The notes under the pieces are model-generated. The model was not told the DNA's origin and ran no database searches. It saw only the letters and a list, made by a program, of their open reading frames with translations. The position numbers and the translations under genes are program-made. 64,000 nucleotides of DNA from Acidimicrobiales bacterium (GTDB taxonomy: Bacteria; Actinomycetota; Acidimicrobiia; Acidimicrobiales; UBA8592): positions 1 through 64,000 of the forward strand of contig JACERY010000007.1 of the NCBI GenBank assembly GCA_013912105.1. Direction: 5' to 3'. Positions 59,358 through 64,000 of the stretch are shown in pieces; the stretch's first letter is position 1; each line of letters opens with the position of its first letter.

Positions 59358-60638
59358 GTGACGAATATTGACGAGATAGATCTCAGTAGCTACGACCCTA
59401 TGGATCGAGATATCCAGCAATGCCCATTTAATCATTACGCCGCTCTTCGAGAGCATGGGCCTCTTTTCTATCATGAGCAAACAAAAACGTATATTGCTTC
59501 TCGAATGGACATTGTTAACCAGATCGTAAGAGACACTGAAACGTTTTCATCTGAACGGTCTAATGCAAAAGTGCCAACTGATGATATTGAAACTCAGGCA
59601 GAAATAGATGCGATCTTATCTAAAGGTTGGCCTCGTACTGAAACGATGCTCACAATCGATCCTCCGTATCAAACGCGTTATCGCAAACTGGTTTCACGAA
59701 CTTTTTCCGCTCGTAAAATTGGAAGCTACGAAGAAAAAATCCGTGAGATCGCCATTGACCTAATTGAAAAGTTTCCAACAAAAGGCACGATTAATTTTGA
59801 CACATCATTCGCAACTCCACTTCCCGTAAAAGTAATACATTACGCATTAAATATGTCTCCAGAAGTAGAGAACAAGGTTAAATGGTGGTCGGATGCAAAT
59901 AATTACGACCTTGGAGCAAACCCTTCACGAGAAATGCGAATAGAGAAAGCTGAATCTATTGTTGATTGTCAAAAGTACTGGTTTTCTGAATATGAGGACC
60001 GTCTGATTAACCCTCAAGATGATATTCTTTCTGATTTAGCACTTGCTGATTTCAATGATCCTGACTTACCTGACGGGCAAACTAGAAAACTGTATTTCCC
60101 TGAGGTATATGGCATTATTCGGCAGCTCATGGTTGCCGGTAATGAGACAACTACAAAGTTTTTAAATGAAACAATGCGCTTACTAATAGAGAATCCCAGG
60201 TGGTGGGAGCAACTCGAACGCAACCCAGATGAGATTGTCTATGGAATCGTAGAGGAAGGACTTAGAGCATCATCACCTACTCAAGGTCTTTTTAGAACCG
60301 TTACAAAAGATGTGAATATAGAAGGAATGTTAATTCCTAAAGGATCGCGCGTCTGGGTTGTCTTTGCCGCAGCAAATAGAGATGATCGTGAATTCCCCAG
60401 CCCTGATCAGTTCTTACCAGATCGTGATAATGTCAACAAGCATTTAGCCTTTGGGAAAGGACACCATTTCTGCATTGGCGCACCATTATCTCGGTTAGAA
60501 GGAAAAGTTGCATTGGAAGAACTAGGGAAAAGAATAAACCTTCCTAGTTTCAACGCTAAGAATACATTTGAATACGAACCAAGCTACGTTCTTCGTGGGT
60601 TAGCATCATTACATCTAGATATTGAAAAAAAAGAATAA
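59358..60638 (+). CDS. Cytochrome P450 (tandem copy 2)
   Basis: RQLMVAGNETTTKFLNETM, EEGLRASSPTQ, LAFGKGHHFCIGAPLSRLEGKVA; same length as copy 1. Confidence 0.97.
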   Translation: MTNIDEIDLSSYDPMDRDIQQCPFNHYAALREHGPLFYHEQTKTYIASRMDIVNQIVRDTETFSSERSNAKVPTDDIETQAEIDAILSKGWPRTETMLTIDPPYQTRYRKLVSRTFSARKIGSYEEKIREIAIDLIEKFPTKGTINFDTSFATPLPVKVIHYALNMSPEVENKVKWWSDANNYDLGANPSREMRIEKAESIVDCQKYWFSEYEDRLINPQDDILSDLALADFNDPDLPDGQTRKLYFPEVYGIIRQLMVAGNETTTKFLNETMRLLIENPRWWEQLERNPDEIVYGIVEEGLRASSPTQGLFRTVTKDVNIEGMLIPKGSRVWVVFAAANRDDREFPSPDQFLPDRDNVNKHLAFGKGHHFCIGAPLSRLEGKVALEELGKRINLPSFNAKNTFEYEPSYVLRGLASLHLDIEKKE

Positions 60639-60662
60639 AAAAAACTTGTCACAAGCTGATTT

Positions 60663-62873
60663 TTAACCCTGTGTTGTTCCACTATCAAATGCTTCCGTAA
60701 GTTTATTATCCCATTGGGTCTGAAGTTCCGAAACAGGCAGTGAAAGCAAGTTTTTCACTGCAAATGTTTCTCCATGTGCTAGCCCTATTCGTGTAAGCGG
60801 AACGTTATTGTGTGTTGCTATTTCTTCTACTTCTGGAATACGTTCAGGATTCACAGCGATTAACACTCGAGAAGGTGATTCAGAAAAGAATGCCATATGG
60901 TCAGGGATTCGTGCGAGTGTACATCCAATACCAGAGTGGATAGCCATTTCAGCTGCGCAGACACCTAATCCACCAGTTGAAATATCATGCAATCCGGTGA
61001 CAAGTCCGTTAGTAACTAGGTATTTAATTGTTTCACATACTTGTTTATGTAAATCGAAATTAATTGATTCAAGTACTCCAGACCGATGATTTTTCTGAAA
61101 AGCCCAAGCGCTTCCTGATAAACCTTTTGCTTCAGGACCTATCACCATCAACCGGTCGCCATCTTCCCATTGCATTCCAGGTGGTGGGGTTTCAAGTTTA
61201 TTGATAACTCCAATTACCCCAACTATTGGTGTTGGGTCAATATTTACACCTTGACTTTCGTTGTACAAACTTACATTTCCGCCAACAACAGGAAGGTCCA
61301 GTTCAATGCATGCTTCAGCCATACCATCAACTGCTTCACTTAATTGCCACATCACTGTTGGGTTCTCTGGATTTCCGAAATTTAAACAATTCACAAGGGC
61401 TTTAGGTTCAGCACCAACACAAGATAAATTAAGAACAGCTTCTGCGACAGTCATGGCTGTTCCGAGCCTTGGGTTGACTGCACACCATCGATGATTCCCG
61501 TCGGTCGTTACAGCTAAACCTCGTCCTGTATCTTCTCCAGAGACAGGATCCTTTAAACGTAAAACTGCAGCGTCACCCCCTGGGCCAACAACAGTATTAA
61601 GAAATAATTGAGAATCATATTGAGAGGTAACCCATTGGGTTCCAGCTAGTAAGTTGAGAAGGTCTGAGGTTATATCTTCAGGTTCGGGTAATTGTTCAGC
61701 CTGATTTTCTTGAAAAGATTGAAAGTCAGTTGGAGGCATTAACGGCCTTTCATACAAAGGAGCATCCTCATGGAGCGAAACTGCAGGAACTTCACCTAGA
61801 ACTTCACCACCTAATCCATCCAAAATACGGAGAAGACCACCTTCGGTTACTTTCCCAACTACAGCAGATCTAATTTCCCACTTTTTACTTATATCAGTGA
61901 CCGCAGCAAGATTTTCTGGTGTAACTATAGCTAGCATTCGTTCTTGAGATTCACTAGTCATAATTTCATAGGGATGCATACCCGTTTCCCTTTGGGGGAC
62001 TGCAGAAACATCAAAGTCCATTCCAACACCTCCGCGTGACGCAGTTTCTGAAGCTGCACAAGAAAGCCCTGCTCCACCCAAATCCTGTATCCCAACAACA
62101 AGACCTGCATCTAATAGTTCAAGACAGCATTCAATAAGGCGTTTTTCTTCAAATGGATCACCAACCTGAACACTTGGTCGTTTATCGGCATCCTGTTCGT
62201 CATCGCCAAAACCTGCTGAGGCAAGGACGCTAACACCGCCTATGCCATCTCTACCTGTTGTAGCACCTAACAGAACTGCTAGATTACCAACACCTGATGC
62301 TTGTCCCAGAACAAGGCGTTCTTTAGGTAGTATTCCCAGACATAACACGTTAACCAATGGGTTACCTATATACGTCTGATCAAAAACTGTTTCACCACCT
62401 ATGTTCGGAACACCTACAGAATTTCCATAACCAGAAATTCCACTAACGACGCCTTCTGCAACCCATTTACTTCTTGCATCGTCAAGAGGGCCAAACCTTA
62501 GCGGGTCCATAATTGCTATCGGACGAGCGCCCATAGTAAATATGTCCCGTATTATTCCTCCTACACCAGTTGCTGCACCTTGATATGGCTCTATGTAGCT
62601 GGGATGGTTATGACTTTCAATCCTTATTGCTATAGCAATATCATTACCGACATCAATAACACCTGCATTCTCTCCGGGCCCAACAAGGACATCCTCTCCC
62701 TCTGTAGGTAGCCGCTGTAAATGAATTCTTGATGATTTGTAGGAGCAGTGCTCGCTCCACATAACTGAATACATTGCTAATTCTAGGTGGTTCGGTTCTC
62801 GATCTAAGATTTGAATAATCTTTTCAAATTCTTGGTCTGTTAGACCTAATGTTCGATGGAGTTCGTCCGTCAT
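60663..62873 (-). CDS. purL: Phosphoribosylformylglycinamidine synthase subunit PurL
   Basis: MYSVMWSEHCSYKSSRIHLQRLPTEG, IRIESHNHPSYIEPYQGAATGVGGIIRDIFTMGARPIA, GGVSVLASAGFGD. Confidence 0.98.
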   Translation of the reverse strand: MTDELHRTLGLTDQEFEKIIQILDREPNHLELAMYSVMWSEHCSYKSSRIHLQRLPTEGEDVLVGPGENAGVIDVGNDIAIAIRIESHNHPSYIEPYQGAATGVGGIIRDIFTMGARPIAIMDPLRFGPLDDARSKWVAEGVVSGISGYGNSVGVPNIGGETVFDQTYIGNPLVNVLCLGILPKERLVLGQASGVGNLAVLLGATTGRDGIGGVSVLASAGFGDDEQDADKRPSVQVGDPFEEKRLIECCLELLDAGLVVGIQDLGGAGLSCAASETASRGGVGMDFDVSAVPQRETGMHPYEIMTSESQERMLAIVTPENLAAVTDISKKWEIRSAVVGKVTEGGLLRILDGLGGEVLGEVPAVSLHEDAPLYERPLMPPTDFQSFQENQAEQLPEPEDITSDLLNLLAGTQWVTSQYDSQLFLNTVVGPGGDAAVLRLKDPVSGEDTGRGLAVTTDGNHRWCAVNPRLGTAMTVAEAVLNLSCVGAEPKALVNCLNFGNPENPTVMWQLSEAVDGMAEACIELDLPVVGGNVSLYNESQGVNIDPTPIVGVIGVINKLETPPPGMQWEDGDRLMVIGPEAKGLSGSAWAFQKNHRSGVLESINFDLHKQVCETIKYLVTNGLVTGLHDISTGGLGVCAAEMAIHSGIGCTLARIPDHMAFFSESPSRVLIAVNPERIPEVEEIATHNNVPLTRIGLAHGETFAVKNLLSLPVSELQTQWDNKLTEAFDSGTTQG

Positions 62874-62957
62874 TGTTCCTCAATTTGATGTGATTGGTAG
62901 GCACTAGGCGAGCTACATTCGGATAAAAGCATTTTTCTATTAAAAAGATATATGTGA

Positions 62958-63626
62958 CTACCCATTAGCACTCTCTATAAAACTTTGTAACAAAGGTTTG
63001 CCATCTGTACTTCCTAGTAGATGGTGGCATGCACGTTCAGGATGCGGCATTAAACCAACAACATTACGAGCTTCATTGCATATCCCCGCAATGTCTCCCA
63101 TTGAACCATTCGGGTTCTCTTCATACGTTAAGACGATACGGTCATTACTTCTTAAGTCTTCAAGTACCTTTTCACTACACGTATAATTTCCTTCAAAATG
63201 ATTGATAGGTATGCGAAGAATCACACCTTTTTCTGCTTGTGATGTAAGAACTGAATTAGTTGATTCAACTTTAAGATTAACTGGTTTGCAAAGAAACTTG
63301 AGTCCGGCATTTTTTTGTAGCGCTCCGGGAAGGAGACCTACTTCGGTAAGCACTTGAAATCCATTACATATTCCAATTACAGGTCCGCCTTTTTTAGCAA
63401 AATCAACAATTGATTCCATAGCTGGAGAAAACCTCGCTATAGCCCCTGGGCGAAGATAGTCACCATGAGCGAAGCCTCCCGGAATAATTACTCCGTCAAT
63501 GTCACCTATCTCTGATGAGCCATGCCATAAAAAATGAGCTTCAGCTCCCAAACCTCTAATTGTTTCGACAGCATCCTGTTCACAATTAGAGCCTGGAAAA
63601 ATAACAACGCCTATTGAAGGACTCAC
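62958..63626 (-). CDS. purQ: Phosphoribosylformylglycinamidine synthase subunit PurQ
   Basis: IGVVIFPGSNCEQDAVETI, DGVIIPGGFAHGDYLRPGAIARFSP, VIGICNGFQVLTEVGLLPGALQKN, MPHPERAC. Confidence 0.98.
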   Translation of the reverse strand: MSPSIGVVIFPGSNCEQDAVETIRGLGAEAHFLWHGSSEIGDIDGVIIPGGFAHGDYLRPGAIARFSPAMESIVDFAKKGGPVIGICNGFQVLTEVGLLPGALQKNAGLKFLCKPVNLKVESTNSVLTSQAEKGVILRIPINHFEGNYTCSEKVLEDLRSNDRIVLTYEENPNGSMGDIAGICNEARNVVGLMPHPERACHHLLGSTDGKPLLQSFIESANG

Positions 63627-63877
63627 TCGACTCCTTGGACACTTATAAAGGCATCCTCAATAACTGGGTTAGTTAAGAATCGGTCACATAATTCTTGGAT
63701 AGTTTCTCTAGCTGATTCTTCAGTCTCAGACTCAACTATAAAACGGATATTTTTCCCTACCCGAACATTACTGACTCCTTCAAAACCTAATTTGGGAGTA
63801 GCTTTTTCTATCGTTGATCCTTGAGGATCTGCTATTCCTTCTTTGAGACGCACTTCCACGCAAGCTTCATATTTCAT
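63623..63877 (-). CDS. purS: Phosphoribosylformylglycinamidine synthase subunit PurS
   Basis: MKYEACVEVRLKEGIADPQGSTIEKATPKLGFEGVSNVRVGKNIRFIVE; start set to internal Met. Confidence 0.95.
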   Translation of the reverse strand: MKYEACVEVRLKEGIADPQGSTIEKATPKLGFEGVSNVRVGKNIRFIVESETEESARETIQELCDRFLTNPVIEDAFISVQGVE

Positions 63878-63895
63878 CTCCCAATGCTGCCACAA

Positions 63896-64000
63896 TCAAA
63901 GCAGTAAGGCGAGTATCTTCTCATGAGTTTCTGACGTTAAGATTCGACGTAATCCTGAACTCGTTTCTGCAAATGCCTTACTCTCACTTCTTGGTAATTA
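63896..64000 (-). CDS. C-terminus of an unidentified ORF running off the window edge
   Basis: Open frame ...LPRSESKAFAETSSGLRRILTSETHEKILALLL* ending at 63896-63898, just upstream of purS. Family not identifiable from 34 residues. Confidence 0.35.

Noticed and set aside
60645-60655. CTTGTCACAAG hairpin flanked by A and T runs between the second P450 and purL
   Set aside because: Stem too short (4-5 bp) to call a terminator confidently, though the flanking A/T runs are suggestive.

Overview
The window is 64 kb of compact, AT-leaning bacterial chromosome. Gene content fits a streamlined actinobacterium (probably marine Acidimicrobiia-like): two WhiB genes, a PAC2 protein, a single-subunit-type SdhC, a CadI/ArsI-type protein, several P450s and an LPxTG-like surface protein. 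This taxonomic call is inference. Core content is ppk1, sdhCAB, mdh, icd, sucCD, folD, purine genes (purH/N/F/M/L/Q/S) and a PcrA/UvrD helicase. The main accessory block is a phosphonate locus at about 16.8-30.8 kb. It holds phnFGHIJKLM, an inositol-monophosphatase-family gene, a DMT transporter, a divergent ArsI-like VOC gene, phnD, phnC, a double-length fused phnE, and a PhnZ-like HD oxygenase with no visible PhnY partner. No phnP or phnN is visible here. Instead, a 2H-phosphoesterase-like gene is divergent from phnF across an intergenic region with two perfect inverted repeats and a good sigma70-like promoter. The working hypothesis is a modified C-P lyase pathway with a non-standard route for the cyclic ribose-phosphate product. 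Other notable items are an acyltransferase-3 protein apparently interrupted by ankyrin repeats, a neocarzinostatin-like LPNSG-anchored protein, and four convergent gene pairs that share a TTAR stop quartet. No rRNA, tRNA, CRISPR array or transposase was recognised. All homology calls are by eye; no searches were run.
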